This document shows positions 34,324-44,408 of a DNA stretch of 64,000 bases, one piece after another. The DNA lies in assembly GCF_003789055.1 (NCBI RefSeq), contig NZ_ML119081.1, positions 558,001-622,000 on the forward strand, in the 5' to 3' direction. Both the position numbers and the translations under genes were made by a program. This DNA comes from Histidinibacterium lentulum (GTDB lineage: Bacteria; Pseudomonadota; Alphaproteobacteria; Rhodobacterales; Rhodobacteraceae). Below the pieces are notes generated by a model, which made no database searches, was not told the DNA's origin, and saw only the letters and a program-made list of their open reading frames with translations. How positions within the stretch are numbered: the first letter of the stretch is position 1; every line of letters begins with the position of its first letter.

Positions 34324-34341
34324 GCGGGCGCAGGCGCCCGC
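34324..34341 (+). terminator. GC hairpin after the sugar transferase gene
   Basis: GCGGGCGC-AG-GCGCCCGC is a perfect repeat 32 nt past the stop. There is no U run, so its terminator strength is uncertain. Confidence 0.4.
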
Positions 34342-34522
34342 CGGCCTCCCGCCAGAAAACGATTGCCGATCATCCGCCTGCCGCTCCGCTTCGGGCAGCT
34401 GGCGGCCCCTCGCCCCTGCCTGCGAGGCGCTTGAACATCAGAATTCAAGCAGTTGTTTTAAATATGCAAAGGTCCCGGATGCCGGTGTGTTTCCCGTCCC
34501 AGCAGACGCCCGAAAATCCTTC

Positions 34523-34552
34523 TTGACCGAACCGCTTCGCGGCGACTAGCCT
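34523..34552 (+). promoter_or_regulatory. Candidate promoter of the Liv operon
   Basis: TTGACC and TAGCCT are separated by 18 bases. The predicted start of transcription falls inside the adjacent operator at 34555-34568. Confidence 0.45.
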
Positions 34553-34554
34553 TA

Positions 34555-34568
34555 TGCAACCGTTTGCA
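34555..34568. promoter_or_regulatory. LacI-family operator
   Basis: TGCAACCGTTTGCA fits the LacI/GalR consensus TGnAAnCGnTTnCA at every fixed position. It immediately follows the candidate -10 element, a position expected to block initiation. Confidence 0.55.
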
Positions 34569-34777
34569 CATCTGATGAGGGAGGGCCGCACGGCGCCAGG
34601 CCGCAGCGATCTTGGCGGATCGGAGGTCCGAGGTGGCCGCGAACGCGTCCGGCCTCCCCCTCCCGTTGGTCCGGCAGAACAGCGGCCCGAACGAACCGAT
34701 CCGATCCCGGAAGGAGGAGCCGGGACGGAACATCTGCCGGACGCGGAAAGCCGCGCCGGTTCGCTAGGGAGGAAAAC

Positions 34778-36046
34778 ATGACCATTCATAAGCTTCTTGC
34801 CGGAAGCGCCGTTGGCGCGATGATGGCAACCGGCGCCATGGCGGAGATCGTCATCGGCGCCTCGCTGCCCCTGACGGGCGCCTTCTCGATCTCGGGCGCG
34901 AAACACGATCAGGGCTACCAGCTCTGCGTCGATCTGATCAACGAGCGCGGCGGCATCAACGGCGAGCCCGTGCGGCTGATCACGTCGGACAACCGCTCCG
35001 ACCCCGCGACCGCCATCAACCAGTACGAGCGGTTCATCAACGTCGACCAGGTCGACGCCGTCTTCGGCACCTTCTCGTCGCGGCTGACCTTCCCGGTCGC
35101 CAACATCCTCGCGCGGAACGGATATGTGCACCCCGCCCCCGCCGGCGGCGCGCTGCGCATCTATACGCAAGGCCACCAGAACCTCTTCTACTTCCAGCCC
35201 AACGCGGCCGAATACATCGGCTCCTCGGTCACCGACATGATCCAGGAACTGATCGCCGAGGAGGACCGTCCGACCACCGCCGCCGTGGTCGTGGCCGACG
35301 ACTTCTTCGCCAACGCCGTCGAGGCAGGCCTGCTGGGGCTTCAGGTCATCGACCCCGCCGACGGGTCGGTGGTCGAGGACATGGCCCCCGGCTATCTCGC
35401 CGAGGCGGGGATCGAGGTGGTTTATACCGAGAAATGGCCCGAGGAAGGCTTCAACGACTGGCTCAACCTCGCCAACTCGGTGAAGCGCTCGGGCGCCGAG
35501 CTGATCATCGCGCTGACCGCCTCCGCCGAGGAGGCCGTGCAGGTGACCCGCGCGCTGCAGACCGTGCGCGCCGAGCCCAAGATGGTCTATTACAGCCAGG
35601 GCACCCAGGCCGAATTCCTCGAGGGCACCAACGACGCCTCCGAGGCGATCCTCGTGCACACCTCCTGGCACGCGGCGGCCCCCTACGAGGGCGTCCTGGG
35701 CGGGCAGCCCTTCTCCAACGCCGATTTCGTGGAACTCTATCAGGAACGCTACGGCGACTTCCCGGACGAGGACGCCGCGATCCCCTTCGCGGTCTGCCAG
35801 GGCATCGAGCAGGCGATCATCGGCGCGGGCTCCACAGACAACGCCGCCATGGGCGAATGGCTCTATGCGCGCACGAACGAGGACCCGGTGCGCACCATCC
35901 TCGGCCGCTTCGCCTGGGACGAGCGCGGGCTTCCCGTCGACAAGCCCTTCCTGATGGCCCAGTGGAACGGCGGCGAGCTGCAGTTCGTGTTCCCGACGGA
36001 CGAATTCGAGACCTCGCCCCTCAACCATCCCAAGGACGGCTTCTGA
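34778..36046 (+). CDS. Branched-chain-type ABC transporter substrate-binding protein
   Basis: This 422-aa periplasmic protein of the Peripla_BP_6 (LivK) family has a signal peptide ending about MMATGAMA, then VIGASLPLTGAFSISGA and ALYDLINE-like CVDLINERGGINGEPV, which line the ligand cleft. Ligand specificity is not evident; members bind amino acids, amides, urea or aromatic acids. It is the first gene of a five-gene operon (SBP, two ATPases, two permeases). The ribosome site GGGAGG precedes the ATG. Confidence 0.88.
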   Translation: MTIHKLLAGSAVGAMMATGAMAEIVIGASLPLTGAFSISGAKHDQGYQLCVDLINERGGINGEPVRLITSDNRSDPATAINQYERFINVDQVDAVFGTFSSRLTFPVANILARNGYVHPAPAGGALRIYTQGHQNLFYFQPNAAEYIGSSVTDMIQELIAEEDRPTTAAVVVADDFFANAVEAGLLGLQVIDPADGSVVEDMAPGYLAEAGIEVVYTEKWPEEGFNDWLNLANSVKRSGAELIIALTASAEEAVQVTRALQTVRAEPKMVYYSQGTQAEFLEGTNDASEAILVHTSWHAAAPYEGVLGGQPFSNADFVELYQERYGDFPDEDAAIPFAVCQGIEQAIIGAGSTDNAAMGEWLYARTNEDPVRTILGRFAWDERGLPVDKPFLMAQWNGGELQFVFPTDEFETSPLNHPKDGF

Positions 36047-36103
36047 GCCTGCCAGAGCCCGGGCCCAGGGCGGCCCGGGCTCCCCAACCGGGGGAGACCC
36101 TCC

Positions 36104-36847
36104 ATGCTTGAAGTCAAAGGACTGTCGAAGCATTTCGGCGGCATCCGCGCCGTCGACAATTGCAGCTTCAGCGCCGAGAAGGGCCGGATCACCGCGCTGA
36201 TCGGCCCCAACGGCGCGGGCAAGACGACCGCGTTCAACTGCATCAGCCGCACGATGACGCCGACCGCTGGCGAGGTCTGGCTCGACGGCGAGCGCATCGA
36301 CCACCTGCGCCCGCACAGGATCACCGCCAAGGGCCTCAGCCGCACCTTCCAGATCAGCCGCAACCTTGCGGACATGACTGTGCTGGAAAACGTGATCTGC
36401 CAGTCGAAGATCAGCGGATGGCGCGACCTCTTCAAGCCCGCCATGAGCCCGTCGGAGATCGACAAGGCCATGGCCATCCTCGATTTTCTCGGCATCACCC
36501 GGATCGCCCACGAGGACGGGTCGAACCTCAGCTACGGCCAGAAGAAGCTGATGGACCTCGCCGCGCTCCTGATGAGCGATCCCAAGATCATCCTGCTCGA
36601 CGAGCCGGCGGGCGGGGTGAACCCCACCCTGCTCGAAGAGATCGTCGGCCATATCCGCGCGCTCAACGACAAGGGCATGACCGTGCTGATCGTGGAGCAC
36701 AACATGGAGCTGATCATGCGCCTGTCGCACCGCGTCGTCGTCATGGCCCAGGGCACCGTCATCGCCGACGGCACACCCGAGGAGGTGCAGAAGAACCCCG
36801 CCGTGCTCGAGGCCTATCTCGGCGGCGCGCTGGAGGACGCGGCATGA
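36104..36847 (+). CDS. livG: ABC transporter ATP-binding protein, LivG type
   Basis: This 247-aa ATPase has Walker A GPNGAGKT, the Q-loop region in RTFQISRNLADMTVLENV, a variant signature SYGQKKLMDLA and Walker B ILLDEPAGGVNP, with the H-loop in IVEHNMELI. The signature begins LSYGQ rather than LSGGQ, as is common in LivG-type proteins. It ends in a 4-nt overlap with the livF-type gene. It supplies energy to the LivH/LivM permeases encoded downstream. Confidence 0.9.
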   Translation: MLEVKGLSKHFGGIRAVDNCSFSAEKGRITALIGPNGAGKTTAFNCISRTMTPTAGEVWLDGERIDHLRPHRITAKGLSRTFQISRNLADMTVLENVICQSKISGWRDLFKPAMSPSEIDKAMAILDFLGITRIAHEDGSNLSYGQKKLMDLAALLMSDPKIILLDEPAGGVNPTLLEEIVGHIRALNDKGMTVLIVEHNMELIMRLSHRVVVMAQGTVIADGTPEEVQKNPAVLEAYLGGALEDAA

Positions 36848-37569
36848 GCCTGCTGACGGTCAAGAACGTCGTCGCGGGCTATGGCGACGGCCCCGCCATC
36901 CTCAACGGCGCCTCCGTGGACGTGCAGCCCGGCAAGGTGCATTGCATCATCGGCCCCAACGGCGCCGGCAAGTCGACCCTGCTGAAGGCGATCTGCGGGA
37001 TGCTGAAGATCCGTTCGGGCGAGGTGACCTTCAAGGGCGAGAGCCTGAAGGGCCTGCGCCCCGACCAGGTCCTGCGCAAAGGCATCTGTTTCGTGCCCCA
37101 GGAGCGGGCGCTCTTTCCAAAGATGACCGTCCGCGAGAACCTGCGGATGGGCGGCTTCTCGATGACCGACAAGCGCCTGCTGGAAAAGCGGATCGACGAG
37201 ATCGAGGAGCGCTTTCCGATTCTCAAGGAACGCCGCGACCAGCATGCGGGCACCATGTCGGGCGGCCAGCAGCAGACGCTGTCCATGGCCCGCACGATGA
37301 TCCTGCGGCCCGAGATCGTGATGCTGGACGAGCCGTCGCTGGGCCTTGCGCCGAAGATCGTGCAGGAAATCTTCGACATCATCCGGGTGATGGCCGCGGA
37401 CGGCATCACCATCCTGATCGTGGAACAGAACGCCCTCATGGGCCTCCGGTGCGCCGACTGGGGCGTCGTGCTCGACCTTGGCCGCACCCTGTTCGAGGGG
37501 CCGGCCGAGGAAGTGCTCGCCGATCCGCGCATCCGCGAGGCCTATCTGGGCGCGAAAAAGGCGGCATGA
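36844..37569 (+). CDS. livF: ABC transporter ATP-binding protein, LivF type
   Basis: This 241-aa second ATPase has Walker A GPNGAGKS, FVPQERALFPKMTVRENL (Q loop), signature MSGGQQQTLSMAR, Walker B VMLDEPSLGLAP and an H-loop equivalent carrying Gln (IVEQN), normal for LivF. The ATG at 36844 overlaps the livG stop. A longer open frame starting at 36160 in this phase is only a shadow of livG. A 1-nt gap leads to livH. Confidence 0.9.
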   Translation: MSLLTVKNVVAGYGDGPAILNGASVDVQPGKVHCIIGPNGAGKSTLLKAICGMLKIRSGEVTFKGESLKGLRPDQVLRKGICFVPQERALFPKMTVRENLRMGGFSMTDKRLLEKRIDEIEERFPILKERRDQHAGTMSGGQQQTLSMARTMILRPEIVMLDEPSLGLAPKIVQEIFDIIRVMAADGITILIVEQNALMGLRCADWGVVLDLGRTLFEGPAEEVLADPRIREAYLGAKKAA

Positions 37570-37570
37570 C

Positions 37571-38449
37571 ATGGCGGACATCCTTCAGATCCTGATCCTC
37601 GGCCTCGCCCTGGGCGGCGTCTACGCGCTCATGGGCGCGGGGCTGAGCCTCGTCTTCGGCGTCATGCGCATCGTGAACCTCGCGCATCCCTCGCTGATCA
37701 TGATGGGCGCCTATGTCGCGTTCTGGGGCTTCCGCCTCTACGGCATCGACCCGATCGTAATGCTGCCGGTGGCCATGGTCATTCTCGCGGCCACGGGTGT
37801 CCTGCTCTACAAGCTCGTGTTCGAGCGCGAGGCCAAATCGGCCAAGTATTCGGAGATGACCGTGCTTCTGACCTTCGCCTTCGCGATGGTCTTCGAGGGG
37901 GCGCTGGCCACCGCCTTCACCAACACCCAGCGCGTGACCACGCCGGACTACGCGGTTGATGCCATCTTCATCGGCAATGTCTTCATCCCGCTCGGGCAGC
38001 TCTATGCCGGGATCGTCAGCCTCGTGCTGATCGGGGCGCTGGCGCTTTACCTCAAGTACTCCCGCTTCGGCTATGCGATCCGGGCCACCACCCAGAACCG
38101 CGAGGCGGCGGAGCTTCTGGGCGTCAACGTCAATTTCGTGGGCCTCGTCAGCTTCGCCATCGGTCTTGCGCTCGCCGGCGCGGCGGGGGCGCTGGTGTCC
38201 TTCGTCTTCTCGTTCTTCCCCTCGAAGCACTGGGAATGGATCGCGATCCTGATGAGCCTCGTCGTCCTCGGCGGCATGGGCTCGATCCTCGGTACCGTCG
38301 TTGCGGCCTACATCCTCTCGGTCGTGGCCGCCTTCGTCGGCTTCTTCTTCGGCGCGACGCTCTCCACACTCACCTTCTTCGTCGCGCTCTTCGTCGTCCT
38401 GCTGGTGAGGCCGCAGGGTCTCTTTGGCGAAAAACCGGAGCTCGCTTGA
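37571..38449 (+). CDS. livH: ABC transporter permease, LivH type
   Basis: This 292-aa integral membrane protein has about eight hydrophobic segments. It begins MADILQILILGLALGGVYAL and carries the family segments LVFGVMRIVNLAHPSLIMMG, YAIRATTQNREAAELLGVN (the ATPase coupling loop) and VLGGMGSILG. It forms the channel with LivM. The stop overlaps the livM start (TGATG). Confidence 0.9.
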   Translation: MADILQILILGLALGGVYALMGAGLSLVFGVMRIVNLAHPSLIMMGAYVAFWGFRLYGIDPIVMLPVAMVILAATGVLLYKLVFEREAKSAKYSEMTVLLTFAFAMVFEGALATAFTNTQRVTTPDYAVDAIFIGNVFIPLGQLYAGIVSLVLIGALALYLKYSRFGYAIRATTQNREAAELLGVNVNFVGLVSFAIGLALAGAAGALVSFVFSFFPSKHWEWIAILMSLVVLGGMGSILGTVVAAYILSVVAAFVGFFFGATLSTLTFFVALFVVLLVRPQGLFGEKPELA

Positions 38450-39486
38450 TGTCCAGCTACGACACCGTCGATCAGATCGTTGCCGCCCGGAAGGCCTACA
38501 ACGAAACGCTGGCGCAGGCCGCGGACCGAACCCGCGTGACCTGGCTGCCCGTCCTGCTTCTCGTGATTCTGGCGCTGTTCCCGCTGATGCAGTTCGTGGG
38601 CAACTACAACTATCCCATCCACCTCGTGCTCTACACGCTGATGTACGTCACGATGGCCTCCGGCTGGAACATCCTCGGCGGGTTCACCGGCTACATCTCG
38701 CTCGGGCACAGCGTGTTCTTCGCGGTGGGCGGCTATTTCGCGGGCATGATCCTCGCCCGCTACGGCGTCTCCACGATCATCATGGCGCCGGTCGCGGGCC
38801 TCGTCGCGGGCCTGCTGGGCTACATGATCGGCCTGATCACCCTGCGGGTGCGGGGGCCGTCCTTCATCATCTCGTCGCTGGCGCTGGTGATGATCTGCCG
38901 CATCCTCTTCGAGAAATGGCAGTTCGTGGGCGGCGCGGCGGGCCTGTCCCTGCCCATCAACGACCTCCCCGTGCAATGGGCGAAGTTGCCCTATTACTAC
39001 GCCTTCCTCGTGATGGCGGCCTTCGGGGTCTGGGTGGCCTACCGCGTCAAGCATTCGAAGTTCGGGCTGGGGCTGCGCGCCATCTCCAAGGATGAGATCA
39101 AGGCCGAAAGCGCGGGCATCGACACGCGGTTCTACAAGGTGCTGGCCTTCGCGATCTCGGCCTTCATGTTCGGCATGGCGGGCGCGGTCTGGGGCGAATA
39201 CCTGACCTATGTGCGGCCCAACATCTTCGTGCACATCCTCTACTTCTCGGTCTGGCCCGCGCTGATGTGCATTCTCGGCGGCAAGGGCACCATCGCGGGG
39301 CCGGTGGTGGGCGCGGTGCTGATCGTGGCCTTCAACGAGTTCTTCGTGGCCACGCTGGGCGCCTCGGCGATCAACATCCTTGCCACGGGCCTGATCATGG
39401 CGCTTACGCTGATGTTCTTCCCGCTGGGGCTGATCGGCACGCTGGCGCGCTACCGCAAGCTGCCCCGCGCGCTGAACTGGGACTGA
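38449..39486 (+). CDS. livM: ABC transporter permease, LivM type
   Basis: This 345-aa integral membrane protein has a hydrophilic N-terminal extension of about 30 residues, then about nine hydrophobic segments. Typical pieces are ASGWNILGGFTGYISLGHSV, LRVRGPSFIISSLAL, GLRAISKDEIKAESAGID (coupling loop) and CILGGKGTIAGPVVGA. It is the last gene of the operon; a strong hairpin begins 7 nt beyond its stop. Confidence 0.9.
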   Translation: MSSYDTVDQIVAARKAYNETLAQAADRTRVTWLPVLLLVILALFPLMQFVGNYNYPIHLVLYTLMYVTMASGWNILGGFTGYISLGHSVFFAVGGYFAGMILARYGVSTIIMAPVAGLVAGLLGYMIGLITLRVRGPSFIISSLALVMICRILFEKWQFVGGAAGLSLPINDLPVQWAKLPYYYAFLVMAAFGVWVAYRVKHSKFGLGLRAISKDEIKAESAGIDTRFYKVLAFAISAFMFGMAGAVWGEYLTYVRPNIFVHILYFSVWPALMCILGGKGTIAGPVVGAVLIVAFNEFFVATLGASAINILATGLIMALTLMFFPLGLIGTLARYRKLPRALNWD

Positions 39487-39492
39487 CGGCCG

Positions 39493-39523
39493 CCTCCCGT
39501 GCGGGGCGACCCGCGCGGGGAGG
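39493..39523 (+). terminator. Hairpin terminating the Liv operon
   Basis: CCTCCC-GTGCGGG and CCCGCGC-GGGGAGG pair in a long, nearly perfect stem around GCGA, beginning 7 nt after the livM stop. The remaining 250 nt to the next gene show nothing else I can support. Confidence 0.55.
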
Positions 39524-39776
39524 TCCCGGACCATGCGAGACATGTCAAGGTCCCCGCGCCCGTGGGAAAAGCGCATCCCCGGGAACACGGTCCGTCCGTC
39601 TGCGCCAGTGCCCGGTTGCGCTCCCCGCCGCGAGCGCCTATGCGGCATCGCAGCGAACCTGGACCCGGGCCTGACCCCGGGTGGCTCTTCCGGCCGCCGA
39701 TCCGCCGGACAACCAAGACAAGCGCGCCTCGCGCGCCGGCCGCACAAGACGGCCCTCCGGTATCGGAACGAACCGC

Positions 39777-41267
39777 ATGATTTCATTCGACGCCTATCGC
39801 GCGCAATGGCTGGGCAATATCCGCGCCGACCTTCTGGCCGGCCTCGTCGTAGCCCTCGCCCTCATCCCCGAGGCCATCGCTTTTTCCATTATCGCGGGCG
39901 TCGACCCCAAGGTCGGGCTCTACGCCAGCTTCTCCATCGCCGTGATCACCGCCATCGCGGGCGGGCGGCCCGGCATGATCTCGGCGGCCACCGCCGCGAC
40001 CGCGGTGCTGATGGTCACGCTGGTGCGCGATCACGGGCTGGAGTACCTGCTCGCCGCCACCGTCCTCGCCGGTCTTCTGCAAATCGGCGCAGGGCTGCTG
40101 AGGCTCGGTTTCGTCATGCGTTACGTCTCGAAATCGGTGATGACCGGCTTCGTCAACGCGCTCGCGATCCTGATCTTCATGGCGCAGCTTCCCGAACTCG
40201 ACCCGCGCGAGGTGACCTGGATCACCTATGTGCTCGTGGCGGCCGGTCTCGCCATCATCTACCTTTTCCCGATGCTCACGAAGGCCGTGCCCTCGCCCCT
40301 CGTGACGATCATCGTCCTGACGGCGCTGACGTTCGCCCTGGGCCTCGACGTCCGGACCGTGGGCGACATGGGCGCCCTGCCCGACACGCTGCCGGTGTTC
40401 CTTCTGCCGGACATCCCGTTCAACCTTGAAACACTTCAGATCATCTTCCCCTATGCGGTCGCCGTGGCCGTGGTGGGCCTCCTCGAAAGCCTGATGACGC
40501 AGAACATCGTGGACGACCTCACCGACACGAAATCGAACCGGAACCAGGAGTGCGTGGGCCAGGGCCTTGCCAACACCGCCACCGGGTTCATTGGCGGCAT
40601 GGCGGGCTGCGCCATGATCGGCCAGTCGATCATCAACGTGAAATCGGGCGGGCGGGGGCGGCTGTCGTGCTTCGTCGCGGGGGTGTTCCTGCTGATCCTC
40701 GTGGTGGGGCTCGGCGATCTCGTCAGCATCATCCCGATGCCTGCCCTCGTGGCCATCATGATCATGGTCTCCATCGGCACCTTCTCCTGGTCCTCGATCC
40801 GGAACCTGCGCCTGCACCCCCGCTCCTCGTCGGTGGTGATGCTCGCGACCGTTGCCACGGTGGTCTACACCCACAACCTCGCCATCGGGGTGCTGGTGGG
40901 CGTGCTGCTGTCGGGCATCTTCTTTGCCGGCAAGATCGCGCAGCTCTTCGCCGTCCGGACCGAGGTCAGCCCCGACGGGCGCGTGCGCACCTACCATGTC
41001 GAGGGTCAGCTCTTCTACGGATCGGTGGAGGATTTCATGAACGCCTTCGACTTCCGCGAGGCGCCGGAGCGCGTGGTCATCGACGTCAGCCGCGCGCATA
41101 TCTGGGACATCAGTTCCGTGCAGGCGCTCGATATGGCGATCCTGAAGTTCCGGCGCGACGGTGCGGAGGTCGAGGTCGTGGGCATGAACGACGCCACCGA
41201 AACCCTGGTCGACCGGCTTGCCATCCATGACAAGCCCGGCGCCATGGACACGCTGATGGAGCACTGA
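39777..41267 (+). CDS. SulP-family anion transporter with STAS domain
   Basis: This 496-aa protein has about 10-12 transmembrane helices followed by a cytoplasmic STAS domain (about 400-490). Early segments are [20 protein letters not shown] and [18 protein letters not shown]; the middle contains [14 protein letters not shown] and [20 protein letters not shown]. SulP members move sulfate, bicarbonate or other anions, and the substrate cannot be decided here. The next gene, 4 nt downstream, encodes a universal stress protein, suggesting joint expression. The ATG at 39777 matches the conserved start; a start at 39681 would add a polar, antisense-like extension. Confidence 0.85.
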   Translation: MISFDAYRAQWLGNIRADLLAGLVVALALIPEAIAFSIIAGVDPKVGLYASFSIAVITAIAGGRPGMISAATAATAVLMVTLVRDHGLEYLLAATVLAGLLQIGAGLLRLGFVMRYVSKSVMTGFVNALAILIFMAQLPELDPREVTWITYVLVAAGLAIIYLFPMLTKAVPSPLVTIIVLTALTFALGLDVRTVGDMGALPDTLPVFLLPDIPFNLETLQIIFPYAVAVAVVGLLESLMTQNIVDDLTDTKSNRNQECVGQGLANTATGFIGGMAGCAMIGQSIINVKSGGRGRLSCFVAGVFLLILVVGLGDLVSIIPMPALVAIMIMVSIGTFSWSSIRNLRLHPRSSSVVMLATVATVVYTHNLAIGVLVGVLLSGIFFAGKIAQLFAVRTEVSPDGRVRTYHVEGQLFYGSVEDFMNAFDFREAPERVVIDVSRAHIWDISSVQALDMAILKFRRDGAEVEVVGMNDATETLVDRLAIHDKPGAMDTLMEH

Positions 41268-41271
41268 AGCA

Positions 41272-42132
41272 ATGGCCATGACCGACAAGATCATCGCGCT
41301 GATCGACGGCTCGATCTATTCCGAGAGCGTCTGCCACCACGCTGCCTGGATCTCCGAGCGCACCGCCATGCCGGTAGAGCTGATCCACGTCCTCGGCCGC
41401 CGCGAGGCGCCCGCCTCGACGGATCTTTCGGGCTCCATCCGCCTCGGCGCGCGGACACGCCTGATGGAGGAACTGGCCGAACTCGACGCCCAGCGCGCCA
41501 AGCTGGCGAGCCACCGCGGACGCGCCATCCTGGAGGATGCCCGCGCCATCGTGGACCGGGACGGTGTCACCGACATCACCACCCGCCTGCGCCACGGCGA
41601 CATCGTGGAGGCCATCGGCGAGATCGAGGCCGACGCCGGCCTCATCGTCATCGGCAAGCGCGGCGAGGCGGCGGATTTCGCGAAGGCGCACCTGGGCTCG
41701 AACCTCGAACGCATCGTGCGCGCGGCGCACCGCCCGGTCTTCGTCGCCTCCCGCGCCTTCAAGCCCGTCGAGACGGTGCTCGTCGCCTATGACGGCGGAC
41801 GCTCGGCCATGAAGGCGGTGGACCATATCGCGAGGAGCCGGCTCTTTGCCGGACTTGCGGTCACGGTCGTCACGGTGGGCGCGGAGACAGAGCAGACGAA
41901 GAAGGGCCTCGCGGACGCCGAGGCGCTGCTGAAAGCCGCCGGGATCGAGGCCCGCACCCGGATCGTGTCGGGCCAGCCCGAGACCGAACTCGGCAAGATG
42001 GTGGACGACGAGGGCTTCGGCATGGTGGTCATGGGCGCCTATGGCCACAGCCGCATCCGCAGCCTCGTCATCGGCTCGACCACCACCGAGATGGTCCGCT
42101 CGTGCAAGGTGCCCGTGGTGCTGATGCGATGA
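41272..42132 (+). CDS. Universal stress protein with two Usp domains
   Basis: This 286-aa cytoplasmic protein is made of two tandem Usp domains (about 1-150 and 155-286). Both keep the nucleotide-binding pattern G-x2-G-x9-GS: GKRGEAADFAKAHLGS in the first and GAYGHSRIRSLVIGS in the second, so both may bind ATP. It starts 4 nt after the SulP gene. Tandem Usp proteins are often paired with transporters, and a regulatory role on the SulP carrier is possible but not shown. Confidence 0.88.
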   Translation: MAMTDKIIALIDGSIYSESVCHHAAWISERTAMPVELIHVLGRREAPASTDLSGSIRLGARTRLMEELAELDAQRAKLASHRGRAILEDARAIVDRDGVTDITTRLRHGDIVEAIGEIEADAGLIVIGKRGEAADFAKAHLGSNLERIVRAAHRPVFVASRAFKPVETVLVAYDGGRSAMKAVDHIARSRLFAGLAVTVVTVGAETEQTKKGLADAEALLKAAGIEARTRIVSGQPETELGKMVDDEGFGMVVMGAYGHSRIRSLVIGSTTTEMVRSCKVPVVLMR

Positions 42133-42135
42133 GGC

Positions 42136-43143
42136 TCAGGCAAAGCGCGCCCGCGTGCGGTTCGCGAAGGCCACGAGCGACAGCATCACCGGAACCTCCA
42201 CCAGCACACCCACCACCGTGGCGAGCGCCGCGCCGGAGTTGAGCCCGAAGAGGCTGATGGCGACGGCCACCGCCAGCTCGAAGAAGTTCGACGTCCCGAT
42301 CAGCGCACAGGGCGCGGCGACCCGGTGCGGGACACGCATCAGATAGGCCGCCCCATAGGCCAGCGCGAAGATTCCGTAGGACTGGATCAGGATCGGCACC
42401 GCGATCAGCGCGATCACCATGGGCCGGTCGAGGATCACCTGCCCCTGCAGTCCGAAGAGGATTACCACCGTGGCGATGAGCCCGACCACGCCCCAAGGCT
42501 TCACCCTGTCGCGGAACGCGGCGATCCGCTCCGCGCTGCCCAGCATCCGCCGGGTCAAGAGCCCCGCCGCCAGCGGCAGCGCCACGAAAAGAACGACCGA
42601 CAGCACCAGCGTCTCCCACGGCACGACGATGTCCGTCACGCCGAGCAGGATCGCCACGATGGGCGCGAAGGCGAAGACCATCACCACGTCGTTCACCGAC
42701 ACCTGCAGGAGCGTATAGCTCTCGTCGCCCCGGGTGAGCTGCGACCAGACGAAGACCATCGCCGTGCAGGGGGCGGCCCCCAGCAGGATCAGCCCCGCGA
42801 TGTACTGCTGCGCATCCTCGGGCGCGATGAGACCCGCAAAGACCACCTCGAAGAACAGCACGCCGAGGGCCGCCATGGTGAAGGGCTTGATCAGCCAGTT
42901 GACGGTCAGCGTGATCGCGAGCCCCTTGGGTTGCTTGACCACGTCCTTCAGGCTCGACGGATCGACGCCCACCATCATCGGATAGACCATCGCCCAGATC
43001 AGCACCCCGACGACGAGGTTGACGCTCGCCACCTCCGCCGCTGCCACGGCCTGCACCAGCGCGGGGGCAGCGGTGCCGATGGCGATCCCGGCCGCCATGG
43101 CCAGCCCGACCCAGAGCGTCAGGTAGCGCTCGAAGACGCTCAT
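42136..43143 (-). CDS. acr3: Arsenite efflux transporter ACR3 (ArsB-like)
   Basis: This 335-aa membrane protein has ten predicted helices and exports arsenite. Family segments include [20 protein letters not shown], the conserved cysteine in [37 protein letters not shown] and [20 protein letters not shown]. The start at 43143 overlaps the arsJ stop by 4 nt. It is the last gene of the arsenic operon and is convergent with the Usp gene (3-nt gap). A longer open frame in this phase reaches 44118, but that part is a shadow of arsJ. Confidence 0.93.
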   Translation of the reverse strand: MSVFERYLTLWVGLAMAAGIAIGTAAPALVQAVAAAEVASVNLVVGVLIWAMVYPMMVGVDPSSLKDVVKQPKGLAITLTVNWLIKPFTMAALGVLFFEVVFAGLIAPEDAQQYIAGLILLGAAPCTAMVFVWSQLTRGDESYTLLQVSVNDVVMVFAFAPIVAILLGVTDIVVPWETLVLSVVLFVALPLAAGLLTRRMLGSAERIAAFRDRVKPWGVVGLIATVVILFGLQGQVILDRPMVIALIAVPILIQSYGIFALAYGAAYLMRVPHRVAAPCALIGTSNFFELAVAVAISLFGLNSGAALATVVGVLVEVPVMLSLVAFANRTRARFA

Positions 43144-44408
43144 GCGGGCGTGACCTCGGGGTGATCCGCGCGAAGCCGCCCCGCCGCCAGCGCCGAGAGC
43201 GCGACCATGACCGTCGCTGTCCCGAGCATCAGCGCAAGGCCCCCCGCCTGATAGGTCAGCCCCGACAGCACCGTGCCCAGAAGCCGCCCGCCCGCGTTGG
43301 CCATGTAGTAGAAGCCCACGTCCATCGTCACCCGTTCGGCCCTGGTGAACGACAGGATCAGGTAGGAATGGAGGGCCGAGTTCACCGCGAAGACCGCGCC
43401 GAAGGCCAGCAGCCCCGCCACCAGCAGCGCCGTCAGCCAGGGCTGTGGCTGCGCCGCGAGGAACGCCGCCGCCGTCAGCGTCGCGGGGATCGCCGCCAGC
43501 GCCCAGGCCCAGCCTCTCGCCTTGCCGACAAGCTCTCCCTCCGGCGTTCTTCCCGCGCGCAGGAGCTTCGGCGCGGAGGCCTGCACCGCGCCGTAGAGGA
43601 TGATCCAGACCGCCATGAAGCTGCCGATCATGAAAAAGGCCGCACGGTTGCCCTCCACCGTGCCGTCCGACAGGACCGCGTAGAAATAGATCGGGATGCC
43701 CACGACGAACCAGACGTCCCGCGCGCCGAACAGGAACACCCGCGCCGCCGACAGCCAGTTCACATTGGCGGACTTGGAGAAGACCTCGGAGAATTTCGCG
43801 CCCTTCTTCCCCTTCGGCAGCCCCGGCGGCATGGCGATCAGCACCGCCACAAGGATCACCGCCAGCACCGCCGCCATCGCGAGCACCGCCCAGACGAACC
43901 CCACGGTGGCCAGAAGCCCCGCGCCCAGCAGGAAGCCCAGCCCCTTGACCGCGTTCTTCGACCCGGTCAGCAGCGCGACCCAGCGGAAGAGCCCTCCGCC
44001 TTCGGCAGGCGCCAGGATCTTCACCGCCGATTTCGAGGACATCTTCGACAGGTCCTTGGCCACACCCGAGGCGCCCTGCACGACCATGACGAAGGCCACC
44101 GAGGCTCCGATCGCCCATCCCGGATCGAGCTGCGCCAGCGCCAGAAGCGCCACCACCTGAAGCGAGAGCCCCGCATAGAGCGTCGACGTCAGCCCGAACC
44201 GCGCCGCGATCCAGCCGGCGCAGAGGTTCGTCACCATCCCCGCGATCTCGTAGAGCACGAAGAGATACGCGAGCTGCACCGGAGTGAAGCCGAGGGTGTG
44301 AAAATGCAGCAGGACCAGCATCCGCAGCGCGCCATCCGTCAGCATGAAGGCCCAGTAGGCCGCCGTGACGGAGATATAGGCCGAGAGGCCCTCGGGCCGC
44401 TGACTCAC
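43140..44408 (-). CDS. arsJ: Organoarsenical efflux MFS transporter ArsJ
   Basis: This 422-aa MFS-type protein has about 12 helices and matches ArsJ, which exports 1-arseno-3-phosphoglycerate. Typical segments are [55 protein letters not shown] and [20 protein letters not shown]. The upstream neighbour is the GAPDH that makes the substrate, with a 4-nt overlap between the genes. This pair gives arsenate resistance that does not need reduction. Confidence 0.93.
   Translation of the reverse strand: MSQRPEGLSAYISVTAAYWAFMLTDGALRMLVLLHFHTLGFTPVQLAYLFVLYEIAGMVTNLCAGWIAARFGLTSTLYAGLSLQVVALLALAQLDPGWAIGASVAFVMVVQGASGVAKDLSKMSSKSAVKILAPAEGGGLFRWVALLTGSKNAVKGLGFLLGAGLLATVGFVWAVLAMAAVLAVILVAVLIAMPPGLPKGKKGAKFSEVFSKSANVNWLSAARVFLFGARDVWFVVGIPIYFYAVLSDGTVEGNRAAFFMIGSFMAVWIILYGAVQASAPKLLRAGRTPEGELVGKARGWAWALAAIPATLTAAAFLAAQPQPWLTALLVAGLLAFGAVFAVNSALHSYLILSFTRAERVTMDVGFYYMANAGGRLLGTVLSGLTYQAGGLALMLGTATVMVALSALAAGRLRADHPEVTPA

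Larger units (their letters stand above)
34292..34777. other. 486-nt intergenic region before the Liv operon
   Basis: The first part holds a GC-rich perfect hairpin (34324-34341) that may end the polysaccharide transcript. An AT-rich stretch around 34430-34470 follows, then the candidate promoter (34523-34552) and LacI-type operator (34555-34568), and a GC-rich leader of about 215 nt up to the substrate-binding-protein gene. I see no gene here. Confidence 0.55.

Noticed and set aside
34445-36730. 761-codon minus-strand frame across the Liv binding protein and livG genes
   Set aside because: It is antisense to two well-supported genes and has no recognisable protein features.
43144-44118. Apparent fusion of ACR3 with an upstream domain
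   Set aside because: The extra part is a glycine/arginine-rich out-of-phase reading of arsJ. ACR3 has its own ATG overlapping the arsJ stop.
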